Source: Deltaproteobacteria bacterium
Lineage (GTDB): Bacteria; Myxococcota_A; Polyangia; Haliangiales; SHYZ01
Assembly (NCBI GenBank): GCA_016210055.1
Contig: JACQUZ010000024.1
Span: 1 to 55,532, forward strand
Length of the DNA: 55,532 nt
Reading direction: 5' to 3'
This document shows positions 7,777 to 17,225 of this stretch, in pieces. The first letter of the stretch is position 1. Every line of letters starts with the position of its first letter. Made by a program: the position numbers and the translations under genes. The notes beneath the pieces are model-generated. The model was not told where the DNA came from. It saw only the letters and a program-made list of their open reading frames with translations, and did no database searches.

Positions 7777-9702
7777 ATGTCCCTGTCTCGAAGTCCAAGT
7801 CGTTCCCGTCACCCGCACCCATTCTTGCCGACGACTCGCGACGAGATGCGCGACCGAGGATGGGACGAGCTTGATATCGTCATCGTGTCGGGCGACGCGT
7901 ACGTGGACCATCCTGCGTTCGGTCCGCCGCTGATCGGTCGGTTTCTCGAGCACCGCGGGTTTCGCGTCGGCATCTTGCCGCAGCCCCCTTGGCGATGCGT
8001 GGACGCGTTCCGCTCCTTGGGCAAGCCGCGCCTGTTTTTCGGCGTGTCGGCGGGGAACCTCGATTCCATGCTGAATCGCCTCACCGCGCAGAAGAAGAAC
8101 CGCAGCGAGGACCAATACTCCCCATCTGGCGCCACCGGATGCCGGCCCGACCGCGCAACCATCGTGTACGCCAACCGCTGCCGCGAGGCGTATCCCGATG
8201 TGCCCGTCGTCCTCGGGGGAATCGAAGCCTCGCTCCGTCGTCTCGCCCACTATGACTACTGGTCCGACACGGTCCGGCGATCCATCCTTCTCGACGCCAA
8301 GGCAGATCTCCTGGTCTTCGGCATGGGCGAGCGCGCCGCATGGGAGGTGGCCAGAAGGCTGCGTGATGGCGAGACCATGGACCAAGTGCGCGACGTTCGC
8401 GGCACGGGCTACGTGGTCGGCAGGGACTTGGCGGAAATGCTCGAAGCCGCAGAGTCCGAGCACGTGGCAGACGGCCGCCCCGTCGTGCTTCCGACGTACG
8501 AGGAGGTCGCTCGCGACAAGCACGCCCATGCCTTGGCAGCGCGCCTTTTCCATCTCGAGATGAATCCGGGCAATGCGCGCCCCTTGTTCCAGCGCCACGG
8601 GGACCGCGGCGTGTATTTCAACCCACCGGCGTTTCCCCTCGAGGATGGCGCGGGCACCGGCTCGGGCAGCGTCTCCATGGACGAGCTGTACGACTTGCCT
8701 TTCAATCGCGCCCCACACCCCTCATACGACGCGCCGATCCCCGCCTTCGAGACGGTGAAGCACTCCATCGTGCTGATGCGCGGCTGTTTTGGCGGGTGCA
8801 CGTTCTGCTCCATCACCGAGCACGAGGGCCGCGTCGTGCAAAACCGTTCAGCGGAGAGCGTTCTCGGCGAGATCCGCGCCCTTCGGCGCATGGACGACTT
8901 CCGTGGCACCATCAGCGACCTGGGGGGACCGACCGCCAACATGTACAAGATGCGGTGCAAGTCCCAAACCATCGAGGAAAAGTGCCGCCGCTCGTCATGC
9001 GTGTACCCGAAGACCTGCGACAACCTCGTGACCGATCACGCACCCCTCATCGACCTCATGCGCAAGGTGCGACGCGCCGAAGGGGTGAAGCACGTGTTCA
9101 TCGCTTCGGGAGTCCGGTTGGACCTCGCCGTGCGCTCGCCCGAGTACGTCGAGGAGCTCGCCCGCCATCACGTCGGTGGGCAGCTTTCCGTCGCGCCCGA
9201 GCACGTGTCCCCCAGCGTTCTAGAAAAGATGAAAAAGCCGGGAATCGCGAGCTATGAGCGCTTTCGCGAGATGTTCTCTTGCGCCTCGGACCAGGCCGGG
9301 AAGGAACAGTACGACATCCCCTATTTCATCAGCGGCCATCCCGGCTGCACGCTCGCCGACATGGTCGAATTGGCCACGTGGCTCAAGAAAAACCGCCGGC
9401 GGCCCAGGCAGGTGCAGGACTTCATTCCCACCCCGATGTCGCTGGCCACGACCATGTACCACACGGGGATCGATCCGCTCACCATGACACCCGTGCATTG
9501 CGCCACGGGGCTCAGGGAGAAGAAGCTCCAGAAGGCGCTCCTCCTTTACTGGGACAAGGAGCAGTGGCCCCTGGTGCGCGAGGCGCTGCGCGCGGCAGGC
9601 CGGGAGGACCTGGTCGGCCACGGACCGGAGAGCCTCGTGCCACCCGAACCTCGGGAGGTGGCGCCAAGGGCACTGAGAAGGCCCAAGCGACCTGCACGGT
9701 AG
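7777..9702 (+). CDS. ygiQ: YgiQ-family radical SAM protein
   Basis: 641 residues from the ATG at 7777, thirteen bases after ispA; an open frame extends upstream within ispA but those residues do not look like the family. The N-terminal part carries the YgiQ signatures [20 protein letters not shown] and [19 protein letters not shown]. The radical SAM cluster is Cys-x3-Cys-x2-Cys in [18 protein letters not shown] (about 336-343). A later segment has extra cysteines ([20 protein letters not shown]) and the C-terminal third has [17 protein letters not shown]. The family (UPF0313) is conserved but its substrate is unknown. No strong ribosome-binding site precedes the ATG, so translation may depend on coupling to ispA. 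Confidence 0.95.
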   Translation: MSLSRSPSRSRHPHPFLPTTRDEMRDRGWDELDIVIVSGDAYVDHPAFGPPLIGRFLEHRGFRVGILPQPPWRCVDAFRSLGKPRLFFGVSAGNLDSMLNRLTAQKKNRSEDQYSPSGATGCRPDRATIVYANRCREAYPDVPVVLGGIEASLRRLAHYDYWSDTVRRSILLDAKADLLVFGMGERAAWEVARRLRDGETMDQVRDVRGTGYVVGRDLAEMLEAAESEHVADGRPVVLPTYEEVARDKHAHALAARLFHLEMNPGNARPLFQRHGDRGVYFNPPAFPLEDGAGTGSGSVSMDELYDLPFNRAPHPSYDAPIPAFETVKHSIVLMRGCFGGCTFCSITEHEGRVVQNRSAESVLGEIRALRRMDDFRGTISDLGGPTANMYKMRCKSQTIEEKCRRSSCVYPKTCDNLVTDHAPLIDLMRKVRRAEGVKHVFIASGVRLDLAVRSPEYVEELARHHVGGQLSVAPEHVSPSVLEKMKKPGIASYERFREMFSCASDQAGKEQYDIPYFISGHPGCTLADMVELATWLKKNRRRPRQVQDFIPTPMSLATTMYHTGIDPLTMTPVHCATGLREKKLQKALLLYWDKEQWPLVREALRAAGREDLVGHGPESLVPPEPREVAPRALRRPKRPAR

Positions 9703-9747
9703 CCGAGAGGAATTTGCCGCCCGCCGTTTCCGTTGCTAGCTTTCAGC

Positions 9748-12147
9748 ATGCGACGGCGCCTTGTCTTTTCGATCGCGCTCATGCTCGCGTGCTCTGGCGA
9801 GCACCCGAGCCATGCAGGAGCACCGTCAGGGCAACCGAAGAGAACGCCCCCGAGACCAGAGGTAGGGCTCGAGCCTCTCTTTTCCGAGGGACCTCTCGCC
9901 AGGGCGATCGCCCACGTGGCCAAGGAGGAGTGGCAAGCGGCACGAGAGCTCCTGATTGCGCACTTGGACGAAAAGCGTGCTCCGCAAGACGAGACAACCA
10001 AGGCCCGGGTGAACTTCCTCCTGGCCACGTGCGACTCCAACCTGTCACGCTGGCGACAGGCGGCAAGTGGCTTCGACCAGGTGCCGCGGGCGCTGCCACT
10101 CCTCGCGGACCATGCCTATTTTGGGGCGGCGCGTGCCTACTACTTCCTTCACGAGCTGGAGAGCGCTGAGGATCGGGCAAGAAAAGTGGCGAGTGATTCG
10201 CTCCTTGCCGACGAGCGGCGTCTCCTTCTGGGGGACATCCAACGCGCCAAGGGGGACTGGGCTTCTGTAGAGGCTCTCTACCGGGAACACCTCGCGTCTT
10301 CGCCTCTCCGGCGGGCCGAGGCACGATTTCGGCTCGCAGAGGCCCTGGAGAAGCTCGGGCGCGGAGTGCCGGGCGCGTTGTCCCTTTACCGAGAGCTTCA
10401 AATCGATGCGCCACTCGAAGCCTGGGCACGGCGAGCCAAGGAGCGGTTCGACGTTCTAATCACTCAGGTCCCCGAGCAGGAGCGGGCGTCCTATCGGGAG
10501 CTCACCGCCGCCGAGTACATCCGCCGAGGCATGGTGTACTTCGACGCGATGCGCAACCCAGAGTCTGAGGTCGACTTTGCCTCGGCACTGACCGCCAAGG
10601 GGCTTGACGCCGACACGGAGTGCGTGGCGCGCTACCATCGCGCGCAAAGCGTGTTCAAGCAACGGCAGCGGGCGCGCTCTGCGCCCCTGTTCGACGAGGC
10701 GACGTCCGCTTGCGCGCGGACCAAGAACGCCGACTTGCAGGTCCGTTCCGCATACCAGGCCGGGCGCGGCTGGATGAACGACCCTTCCCCAGACGCCATT
10801 CAGCAGGCGATAGCGCGCTTCGATCGTGCGGAGAAGTGGCACCCCGATCACACGTTTGCCGACGACGCGCGCCTGCGCCAAGCGGAAGCTTGGGCGGAGC
10901 TAGAGAAAAAGCAGGTGCCCGGTGCTGCAGACAAGATCACCGAGCTCCTCTCCACCCTGCCGGCCACATACCCCGAGGGAGACATGCGGGCCGAGGCCCT
11001 CTGGCGTCTCGCCTGGCGGGCGTTCCGCGCAGGTCGCTACGACGAGGCCATCTCGTGGCTCGACAAGCAAGTGGCCGCCGTGCCGCACGACGACAACTAC
11101 TACGCGGAGGGGCAGGCGCAATACTGGAAAGGGCGAGCCCTGGCGATGCAGGGCAAGCGCGCTGAAGCAGAGGAGGCCTACGAGGCATGCATCCGCGAGT
11201 ATCCGCTCTCCTACTACTCGCTTCACGCGCTCAACCGGCTCAGGGAAATGAACGCCCCGCAGTTCGAGAAGCTCATCGCCGAGCTAAAGAAGCCCCCCGC
11301 CGGAAATGGGGAGCCCAGCTCGTCTCCGAAGGCAAGCGTGGTTCTCGATCAGCCCGGGCATGGCCGTGCCATCGAGCTCCTGCGGTTGGGCCTTGGATCC
11401 CAAGCAGAGAGGGAGCTCGCAAGGCTCGGGCTCAAGGTACCTCCAGGCAAGAAAAAGGTGACGGATCCGCTGCAGCTCGAAAAGCTCCGGTTCACGGCCC
11501 TGCTCTTCGACCGGGCGGGCCGATACGACAAGTCCCATTGGATCCTGCGCTGGTTCGTCCTCGGCTACAAGCGCGCTTGGCCTACCGATGCCAACCGGGC
11601 GCTCTGGGAAGTCGCCTACCCCAAGGGTTATTGGCACGTCCTCGAGCCCGCGGCCAAGGCACAGGGGTACGAGCCCGAGCTCCTGATTTCGTTCGTGCGG
11701 GAAGAGAGCGCGTTCGACCCCGTTCGCGAGTCGTTTGCCAACGCCATTGGCCTCACCCAGATGATTTTCCCGACGGCAAGGCGATTCGGCAAAGGGCTCG
11801 GCTTTCCCATCACGCGTGAGAACCTGCGGGATCCGGACAAGAACGCAGCCATCGGCTCACGCTTCCTCTCCTTTCTGATCAAGCACTACGGTGGAGCCCT
11901 CGGGCTGGTCGTTCCGGCGTACAACGCCGGCGAAGGTGCCGTTGGAAGGTGGCTTTGCGAGCGAGGGGACCATGCCCTCGATGAGTTTGCCGAGGCCATT
12001 CCCTTCGACGAGACGCGGAACTACTCGAAGAGGGTCTTGAACACCTACTTCGTCTACAGCTACCTCCGTGATGGAACGGTGCCGACCCTGCCCAACGTGA
12101 TTCCCAAGGGTGTCATCCCCAAGAAATGCGCTGCGGCGCCCCGCTAG
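9748..12147 (+). CDS. slt: Lytic transglycosylase lipoprotein (Slt70-like, GH23)
   Basis: 799 residues from the ATG at 9748 (a TTG at 9733 is less likely). The N-terminus MRRRLVFSIALMLAC is a lipoprotein signal with Cys15 as the lipidated residue. A long alpha-superhelical TPR-like region (about 50-610) resembles the ring of Slt70. The C-terminal GH23 domain has the catalytic Glu in FVREESAFDP (about 652), NAIGLTQMIFPTA, and VPAYNAGEGAVGRW (about 725). It should cleave the MurNAc-GlcNAc bond of peptidoglycan with 1,6-anhydro ring formation at the periplasmic face of a membrane. E. coli Slt70 is soluble, so the lipobox is a difference. It is probably the last gene of the xseB-starting block and converges on dnaJ. 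Confidence 0.93.
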   Translation: MRRRLVFSIALMLACSGEHPSHAGAPSGQPKRTPPRPEVGLEPLFSEGPLARAIAHVAKEEWQAARELLIAHLDEKRAPQDETTKARVNFLLATCDSNLSRWRQAASGFDQVPRALPLLADHAYFGAARAYYFLHELESAEDRARKVASDSLLADERRLLLGDIQRAKGDWASVEALYREHLASSPLRRAEARFRLAEALEKLGRGVPGALSLYRELQIDAPLEAWARRAKERFDVLITQVPEQERASYRELTAAEYIRRGMVYFDAMRNPESEVDFASALTAKGLDADTECVARYHRAQSVFKQRQRARSAPLFDEATSACARTKNADLQVRSAYQAGRGWMNDPSPDAIQQAIARFDRAEKWHPDHTFADDARLRQAEAWAELEKKQVPGAADKITELLSTLPATYPEGDMRAEALWRLAWRAFRAGRYDEAISWLDKQVAAVPHDDNYYAEGQAQYWKGRALAMQGKRAEAEEAYEACIREYPLSYYSLHALNRLREMNAPQFEKLIAELKKPPAGNGEPSSSPKASVVLDQPGHGRAIELLRLGLGSQAERELARLGLKVPPGKKKVTDPLQLEKLRFTALLFDRAGRYDKSHWILRWFVLGYKRAWPTDANRALWEVAYPKGYWHVLEPAAKAQGYEPELLISFVREESAFDPVRESFANAIGLTQMIFPTARRFGKGLGFPITRENLRDPDKNAAIGSRFLSFLIKHYGGALGLVVPAYNAGEGAVGRWLCERGDHALDEFAEAIPFDETRNYSKRVLNTYFVYSYLRDGTVPTLPNVIPKGVIPKKCAAAPR

Positions 12148-12174
12148 AAGCCTCGATCAGGGGGGTGGTGTCCG

Positions 12175-13296
12175 CTACTTCTTTTTCTTCCGTCCAAAGA
12201 AGCTGCGCCGCGCCTCCTCGACCGACTCCCCTGCTTCGGCGGCAAACTCCCGGAGCAGCTCTTTCTGCCGCTCGGTAAGAGAACGAGGGACCTCCACCCT
12301 AACTTGAACGACATGGTTGCCGCGGCCTCCCCCGTCTAGCCTGGGAATGCCCGCCCCCCGCCTGATCACCGTGGTCCCCGGCTGCGTACCTGGAGCAATC
12401 TCGATCTCGGCACTCCCCCGGGTCTCGTCCTCGAGCGTGGGGATGGTGACCTTGCCCCCAAGCGTCGCGGCGACGATGGAAATCGGGACCTCCGTGTACA
12501 CGTCATAGCCTTCCCGGACAAACCGCTCGTCTGGCGTCACGTGCACGACGACATGTAGGTTCCCGGGCGTCCCTCCGCGAGGGGGGACCTCTCCCTTGCC
12601 AATGACACGGAGGACTTGGCCGTCGTCGATGCCGGCGGGGACGTTGATGACGTGGGTCTCCTTGCGTTCTTTTGTTCCCGCACCGCGACAGTCCGTGCAC
12701 GGGTCGCTGACGATCATTCCCTCGCCGCGACAGGTGGGGCAGGTGGTCCCGATCATGAAGAAGCCCTGGGAGTGCAGCACTTGCCCACGCCCGCCGCAGG
12801 TTCCGCAACGGTCGGGCTTCGTTCCAGGCCGCATTCCCGTGCCACCGCAGGTCTCGCAAGCGAGCCTGCGGGCGTATTGGAGTTCCTTGGTCGCCCCGGC
12901 TACGGCCTCGGCAAGCGTCAAGTCCAAGTCGACCTGGAGGTCGGCTCCACGGGGTCGGCCAGTCCTGCGCCCGCGGGCCCCGCCGAATCCACCGAACAAG
13001 TCCGCGAAAAGGCTTCCGAAGTGCTCGAAGATGTCGTCAACGCCTGCAAACCCTTCGAACCCTGCCTGACGGAGCCCCTCGTGTCCGAAGCGGTCATAAT
13101 GAGCACGCTTGTCCAAGTCGCTCAGGACTTCATAAGCCTCGGCGGCTTCCTTGAATTTCTCCTCTGCTGACTTGTCGCCTGGGTTGCGGTCTGGGTGGTA
13201 CTCCATGGCGAGCCTGCGATACGCCTTCTTGATTTCGGATGGGTCTGCGTTTCTTTGCAGGCCTAGGACTTCGTAATAGTCTCGCTTCTTCGCCAT
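12175..13296 (-). CDS. dnaJ: Chaperone protein DnaJ
   Basis: 373 residues from the ATG at 13296 ([12 protein letters not shown]). The J domain carries HPD at 34-36. A short Gly/Phe region follows ([17 protein letters not shown]). Four zinc motifs CxxCxGxG are all intact: CETCGGTG (about 145), [16 protein letters not shown] and CTDCRGAG (about 202). The C-terminal substrate-binding domains follow, and the protein ends in a basic tail (FFGRKKKK). Full type-I DnaJ, co-chaperone of DnaK. No dnaK or grpE is adjacent, unlike the common dnaK-dnaJ arrangement. It converges on slt with 27 bases between and diverges from the PAS-GAF-PAS gene. Confidence 0.97.
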   Translation of the reverse strand: MAKKRDYYEVLGLQRNADPSEIKKAYRRLAMEYHPDRNPGDKSAEEKFKEAAEAYEVLSDLDKRAHYDRFGHEGLRQAGFEGFAGVDDIFEHFGSLFADLFGGFGGARGRRTGRPRGADLQVDLDLTLAEAVAGATKELQYARRLACETCGGTGMRPGTKPDRCGTCGGRGQVLHSQGFFMIGTTCPTCRGEGMIVSDPCTDCRGAGTKERKETHVINVPAGIDDGQVLRVIGKGEVPPRGGTPGNLHVVVHVTPDERFVREGYDVYTEVPISIVAATLGGKVTIPTLEDETRGSAEIEIAPGTQPGTTVIRRGAGIPRLDGGGRGNHVVQVRVEVPRSLTERQKELLREFAAEAGESVEEARRSFFGRKKKK

Positions 13297-13305
13297 GTAG
13301 GGAGC

Positions 13306-13334
13306 TTGGTAATCCTCGGGAAAAGAGCTGTCAA
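13306..13334 (-). promoter_or_regulatory. Candidate promoter for dnaJ
   Basis: On the minus strand a perfect -35 TTGACA (13329-13334) is followed after 17 bases by a weak -10 TACCAA (13306-13311), with the dnaJ ATG nine bases further on. No heat-shock sigma or CIRCE-type inverted repeat was noticed. The untranslated leader would be only a few bases. Confidence 0.4.
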
Positions 13335-13445
13335 GCAAAGGTGTGTCGGGCCTTCTGCCATGGCAAGCGCCGCAACTTGGATTCTTTGGGTGCATCTTCT
13401 ATCCTTCGAGGAACAGCAGAGGAGCACTTGATCAGCCCCGAGTAC

Positions 13446-14729
13446 ATGTCAGTGTTCGAGGCTCTGGCGGACGCGATCATCGTCTCTGACGGAAGTGGCA
13501 GCATTCGATACGCGAACAAGGCGACGGAGAGCCTGCTCGGGTGGCCGAGGGAACAGCTCCTCGGCAAGCCGATCACGATCCTCATGCCACAAAAGGTGCA
13601 CGCGGCGCATAGGCGGGGCATCCGTCGACTCGTTGCTACGGGAATGCCTTGGAACACGGGACGGCCGAGGCGTGTCACGGCCCTGCGCAGGGATGGCACC
13701 GAAGTCCACGTCGAGCGCGCGATCTCCCTGATCACCATCGCGCCTGGGGAACGGCTCATCGTGGCCGCGCTGAAGGACATCCGCGACCAGTTGGAGCTCG
13801 ATCGTCAGCTTGGAATCACGCGCTTGATCCGCGCCACGACAGGGCTGTCCTCGAAGATCGCGCACCAGCACGACATCTCCCTGGTCGTGCAGGCTACCGT
13901 GGACACCGTCGTGAGCGATTTTCAGGCAGCGTTGGCTCGTATCTGGCTTCGTGAACGAGACGAGAACGTCCTCGTGCTCAAGGCTTCGGGCGGCCTGTCG
14001 CAGGAAGTTCGGCGGAGCCTTCGGGCGAGGATCGATATCTCGGCGTATCCCTACAAGGTCGGCGCGGTTGCCCGGGCACGACGCCCGTTCCTTCAAAATG
14101 GCCTCGCGGGCGACCCTGAATTCGACCAGGAATGGATACAACGCGAGCGACTCCAGTCTGCCGCGGTGTTTCCGCTCCTCGCCTACGATGTGCTCGTCGG
14201 CGTGCTCGCCGTCTTCTTTCGGCACCCGCTGGATGAGGAGATCTTCGAGCTCCTCGGCACGCTGGCGGCAGTCATGGCCTCGGCGGCCTTTCATGCCCGC
14301 CTCGTCGCCGAGCGCGAGAGGCTCATGCAAGAGATCCACGCCGAGCGATCACGCCTTCAGTCGCTTCTCATGGAAGCACCTTTTGGGATTGCAATCCTCC
14401 GTGGATCCAATCACGTCTACGAGCTCTCAAACACGGTGTACAACCGAATCCTAGGCAAGGATCCCGCCGGGCTTTCTGTCGAGGCCGCATTCCCAGAAAT
14501 CGTCGCTCAGGGCTACGACTCGGTCCTGGACCGTGTCTATGAGGAGAAGAAGACCGTCGCGCTAAGGGGAGCACGGCTCGAGATAGACGAGCCAGGCAGT
14601 GGGCGACGCGAGCTTTTCGCCGATCTCGTGAACCAGCCCATGCGCGGCGATGACGGGCGAGTCGACGGTGTCCTTGCGTTCGTTTTCGACGTCACCGACG
14701 TGGTCCTTTCTCGTCGCCGGCCACTTTAG
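13446..14729 (+). CDS. PAS-GAF-PAS sensory protein without a visible output domain
   Basis: 427 residues from the ATG at 13446; a TTG at 13428 has AGGAG three bases upstream and is the alternative start. PAS1 (about 1-120) has DAIIVSDGSGSIRYANKATE and WPREQLLGKP. A GAF domain (about 140-300) follows, with the AVFPLLAYDVLVGVLAVFFR core. A coiled linker (about 300-320) leads to a second PAS (about 320-420) ending in VDGVLAFVFDVTDV. No HisKA, GGDEF, HTH or phosphatase follows the last PAS; the stop at 14727-14729 comes directly after RRRPL. It may act as a sensor scaffold, or be the input half of a once-larger kinase. The intergenic stretch downstream shows no remnant of a kinase. Confidence 0.78.
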   Translation: MSVFEALADAIIVSDGSGSIRYANKATESLLGWPREQLLGKPITILMPQKVHAAHRRGIRRLVATGMPWNTGRPRRVTALRRDGTEVHVERAISLITIAPGERLIVAALKDIRDQLELDRQLGITRLIRATTGLSSKIAHQHDISLVVQATVDTVVSDFQAALARIWLRERDENVLVLKASGGLSQEVRRSLRARIDISAYPYKVGAVARARRPFLQNGLAGDPEFDQEWIQRERLQSAAVFPLLAYDVLVGVLAVFFRHPLDEEIFELLGTLAAVMASAAFHARLVAERERLMQEIHAERSRLQSLLMEAPFGIAILRGSNHVYELSNTVYNRILGKDPAGLSVEAAFPEIVAQGYDSVLDRVYEEKKTVALRGARLEIDEPGSGRRELFADLVNQPMRGDDGRVDGVLAFVFDVTDVVLSRRRPL

Positions 14730-14891
14730 GCTACATCACACGCCGAGTCGTACCCCGCGCTTCCGCGTGAGCTCGAGGATCGCAACCACTTCACCCCCTC
14801 GCAAAAGATGCGCACCTCTCACGAAAACGCCTTCTCTTAAGCTCGTGAGCTTCCTCACCAGCTCGCTCGAGCCACAAGGACTAACCGAGCA

Positions 14892-14915
14892 TGGCTCCGC
14901 ATCATTGTGGAGCCA
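14892..14915 (+). promoter_or_regulatory. Inverted repeat upstream of the minor-pilin operon
   Basis: TGGCTCC (14892-14898) and GGAGCCA (14909-14915) are perfect inverted arms around a 10-base centre, 60 bases before the proposed fimU start, in the 246-base gap between the PAS-GAF-PAS gene and the pilin operon. It could be an operator or an mRNA hairpin. No clear sigma54 (-24/-12) or sigma70 promoter was found nearby, and nothing else was recognised in this gap. Confidence 0.35.
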
Positions 14916-14975
14916 CCGAAACGCGCCTCATTTCGACGACGGCTCGGCATGCGCGTTGCCTATCTGGTCTTCACC

Positions 14976-15542
14976 ATGCACACGCGGAACAGGGAACAGG
15001 GGCTCACGATTGTTGAGGCAATGGTCACCGTGGCAATCGTGGGAGTGGTGGCAGCGCTGGCCGCTCCTTCGGTGGCCAAGTCAATCCGCGGCGACCGGAT
15101 CAAGAAGCAGGCACGCGTCGTGACCGAGCTCTTCCACGAGTACCGGGCCGAGGCTGCTGCGACGGGGCGCGCCATGCTCGTGCTCATGTCGGGGACACCG
15201 GGTTCGAGCCAAAGGTGGCACGTAGTCGTGCCGAGTGCCTCTTCGGCGTGCGTGTTCCCCGTCGACTGGTGGAACAAGCGTATCTATTCAGAGTCCACGA
15301 CCGATGGACAAGACGTGGTGTCCGTCGTTCCGGTGGATCCAGTCACGGGTTCGGTGGGGTTTGCCGCGGCGTGCATCAAGCCGAGTGGGCGATTGCATGC
15401 CGTGGATTGGGCCGGCGCCGGCTTTGACGCGCCGATTTCGGGAAAGCTCAACGTCCACGTGGATGACATCCGTCACCCCATGGGAACCGATTACGTCGTG
15501 CTCGTCGGCATTAATTCCCTCGCGAAGGTGTATCGGCCATGA
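14976..15542 (+). CDS. fimU: Minor pseudopilin, GspH/FimT-FimU type
   Basis: 188 residues from the ATG at 14976, chosen because it gives a short basic prepilin leader, MHTRNREQG, followed by LTIVEAMVTVAIVGVVAALA. That is the class III signal with cleavage after Gly9 and Glu at +5 of the mature protein. In-frame alternative starts exist at 14907 (GTG) and 14949 (ATG). The soluble domain is GspH-like in size and ends with LVGINSLAKVYRP. It contains two cysteines, in SSACVFPVDW and FAAACIKPSG, which could pair. It is expected to sit in the type IV pilus tip-initiation complex with PilV, PilW, PilX and PilY1. It overlaps the next gene by ATGA, so translation is coupled. Confidence 0.85.
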   Translation: MHTRNREQGLTIVEAMVTVAIVGVVAALAAPSVAKSIRGDRIKKQARVVTELFHEYRAEAAATGRAMLVLMSGTPGSSQRWHVVVPSASSACVFPVDWWNKRIYSESTTDGQDVVSVVPVDPVTGSVGFAAACIKPSGRLHAVDWAGAGFDAPISGKLNVHVDDIRHPMGTDYVVLVGINSLAKVYRP

Positions 15543-16108
15543 GCGCCAAGGCCCAGCGAGGCTTTACCCTGATTGAAATCATGGTCTCCATCACCGTCTT
15601 CGCCATTGCAGTGGCTGGGCTCTTGGCGCTTCTTCTCAATTCCACCCGGGCCAATGCGGCGGCGGCAGAGGGGACTGTCGCGGTGGGCATCGCCGAGGGG
15701 TTCGTCGAGGAATTCCGAATCCGCAGTCGGAGCTGGAGCGGCATCCTCCCCTTGGGCATCGAAGCCCCGGATCTCGCCGTCGCACAAAACCAGTGGACGG
15801 TCCCCATGCCCGCCTCGGGCAACCCGTTTTCCGACGGTGTCCCGCACGATACAGAGGGACGCCCACTGGGCGCGCCCGGATCCCGAAAGGCGATTTATTG
15901 CCTCCATTACAGGACGAGCTGGCAGCCCGCAGGCACTCCCGTCGGCGGTTCGAATGAAGTCATGATCACGGTACGGGTGGCCTACACGGCCGATGGGTCG
16001 GAGCTCTGGCAGGGATGCGAGCCCGCGGCAATCGACCAGGCCCTCGCCGAATCGGGCAACGCGCGGGCTGTCATCCTCCCTACCCTACTTCGCATGTCTC
16101 CACGTTGA
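15539..16108 (+). CDS. pilV: Minor pseudopilin PilV
   Basis: 189 residues. Leader MSAKAQRG is followed by FTLIEIMVSITVFAIAVAGL, giving prepilin peptidase cleavage after Gly8 and Glu at +5. The C-terminal domain has paired cysteines (YCLHYRTSW and WQGCEPAA). Position second in a fimU-pilV-pilW-pilX-pilY1 order and an ATGA overlap with fimU support PilV rather than another GspI-like pilin. The C-terminal tail (LPTLLRMSPR) is followed 13 bases later by pilW with its own AAAAGGA site. Predicted role: building the pilus tip priming complex in the inner membrane. Confidence 0.85.
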   Translation: MSAKAQRGFTLIEIMVSITVFAIAVAGLLALLLNSTRANAAAAEGTVAVGIAEGFVEEFRIRSRSWSGILPLGIEAPDLAVAQNQWTVPMPASGNPFSDGVPHDTEGRPLGAPGSRKAIYCLHYRTSWQPAGTPVGGSNEVMITVRVAYTADGSELWQGCEPAAIDQALAESGNARAVILPTLLRMSPR

Positions 16109-16121
16109 AAAGGACCGGGCA

Positions 16122-17225
16122 ATGAACCATCGACGAGTAGCGGAGTCCGGCGTCACGATCGTGGAGCTCATGATCGCAGGTCTCACCTCGAGCCTCGTGG
16201 TCGGAGCCATCTTTGCCACGGTGACGACGAGCTCGAGCATGTTCGCGAGCCAAGCATCCGTGGCGGAGACGCAACAAGCCGGCCGGTTCGGCTTGGACAT
16301 GATCGCGGGCGATCTCGGACGTGCCGGCCATGGGGCGACCGCCAATTGCTTGCGTGATCCGAGCATCGTCGATCCCGTGTCGTCCTGCCAGCCGTGGGAC
16401 GTAGTCCCGGGAATGAAGGCAATCCATTTTCATGATGCGGTGGGCAATCCACTGGGGAGCGCCGCGGCGTTTAACCCAAGCTTTCAGCCCGACGAGATCT
16501 GGATCATGACCAATCCCTATCCTGGGCATGTGCTCGACGTGGCTGCTCAGTCTGCCGGCAGCCTCACGATCGTCCAGCCCACGACGAGCGACGCCATGAT
16601 GCAGCGCGTCCTAAATTCCCACTTGCTCCTCATTGATCAGCGAGGAACACGCAGCTTCCGCGGTGGGCCGCCCTTGGATGGGATCCTCACGCCTGGAGGA
16701 GGGATCGGCTCCGAGTGGACCCTCCGCGTCAACCCTCCGCCGACAGCGGACGCCCTTGGCGGCGAGACAAGGGGCTATGGCGGGTCCGACGCGCGCATCA
16801 GCGCCGTGGCGTGGCTCCGCTATTACCTTCGCCCGGTGAGCGCCTTGGCGGCCAAGGTTGACCTGGTGCGAGAGACCTGGGCGACCCCGCGGGGTCCGGT
16901 GCTCGCGACCGATGTGATCGCCGACGATGTGGTCGATCTTCAGGTCACGTTCTGCGTCGACCGGAACTTCGACCCGCTCAAGCCGCCGCTTCCCCCGGCA
17001 ATCCAGTGCGGGATCGAGGACGAAGCCGAGGTGAATGGATTTCCCGAGCGCCTGCGTGGCGCCACGATCACGCTCCGCACTCGATCCAAGGGAGAGGATC
17101 CGAACGCGGTCTTCGATCCGGCGTTCCCGTTGCGCTCCTACGACCTTGATGGAAATACGACGACCGGGGTCGCCCGCGTGCGAACCATGGTGCGAACGGC
17201 CAGCCTCATGGGGATTGGGCTATGA
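16122..17225 (+). CDS. pilW: Minor pseudopilin PilW
   Basis: 367 residues from the ATG at 16122, preceded by AAAAGGA about nine bases upstream; an open frame extends into pilV but is not needed. The leader MNHRRVAESG precedes VTIVELMIAGLTSSLVVGAI, with cleavage after Gly10 and Glu at +5. The region after the helix, QAGRFGLDMIAGDLGRAGH, is the hallmark of PilW/GspJ-like pilins. The long C-terminal domain contains a region RLRGATITLRTRSKG typical of PilW. Its stop overlaps pilX by ATGA. It is expected to link PilX/PilY1 to the pilus core. Confidence 0.88.
   Translation: MNHRRVAESGVTIVELMIAGLTSSLVVGAIFATVTTSSSMFASQASVAETQQAGRFGLDMIAGDLGRAGHGATANCLRDPSIVDPVSSCQPWDVVPGMKAIHFHDAVGNPLGSAAAFNPSFQPDEIWIMTNPYPGHVLDVAAQSAGSLTIVQPTTSDAMMQRVLNSHLLLIDQRGTRSFRGGPPLDGILTPGGGIGSEWTLRVNPPPTADALGGETRGYGGSDARISAVAWLRYYLRPVSALAAKVDLVRETWATPRGPVLATDVIADDVVDLQVTFCVDRNFDPLKPPLPPAIQCGIEDEAEVNGFPERLRGATITLRTRSKGEDPNAVFDPAFPLRSYDLDGNTTTGVARVRTMVRTASLMGIGL

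Noticed and set aside
6877..8718. 613-codon minus-strand frame across ispA and ygiQ
   Set aside because: It is antisense to two genes with strong family motifs; its translation is Arg/Pro-rich and motif-free.
9279..10169. 296-codon plus-strand frame overlapping ygiQ and slt
   Set aside because: Out of frame with both real genes, and composition is typical of a shadow frame.
13239..13445. N-terminal extension of the PAS protein from 13239
   Set aside because: It would overlap the dnaJ start region and gives Arg/Cys-rich residues unlike a sensory domain.
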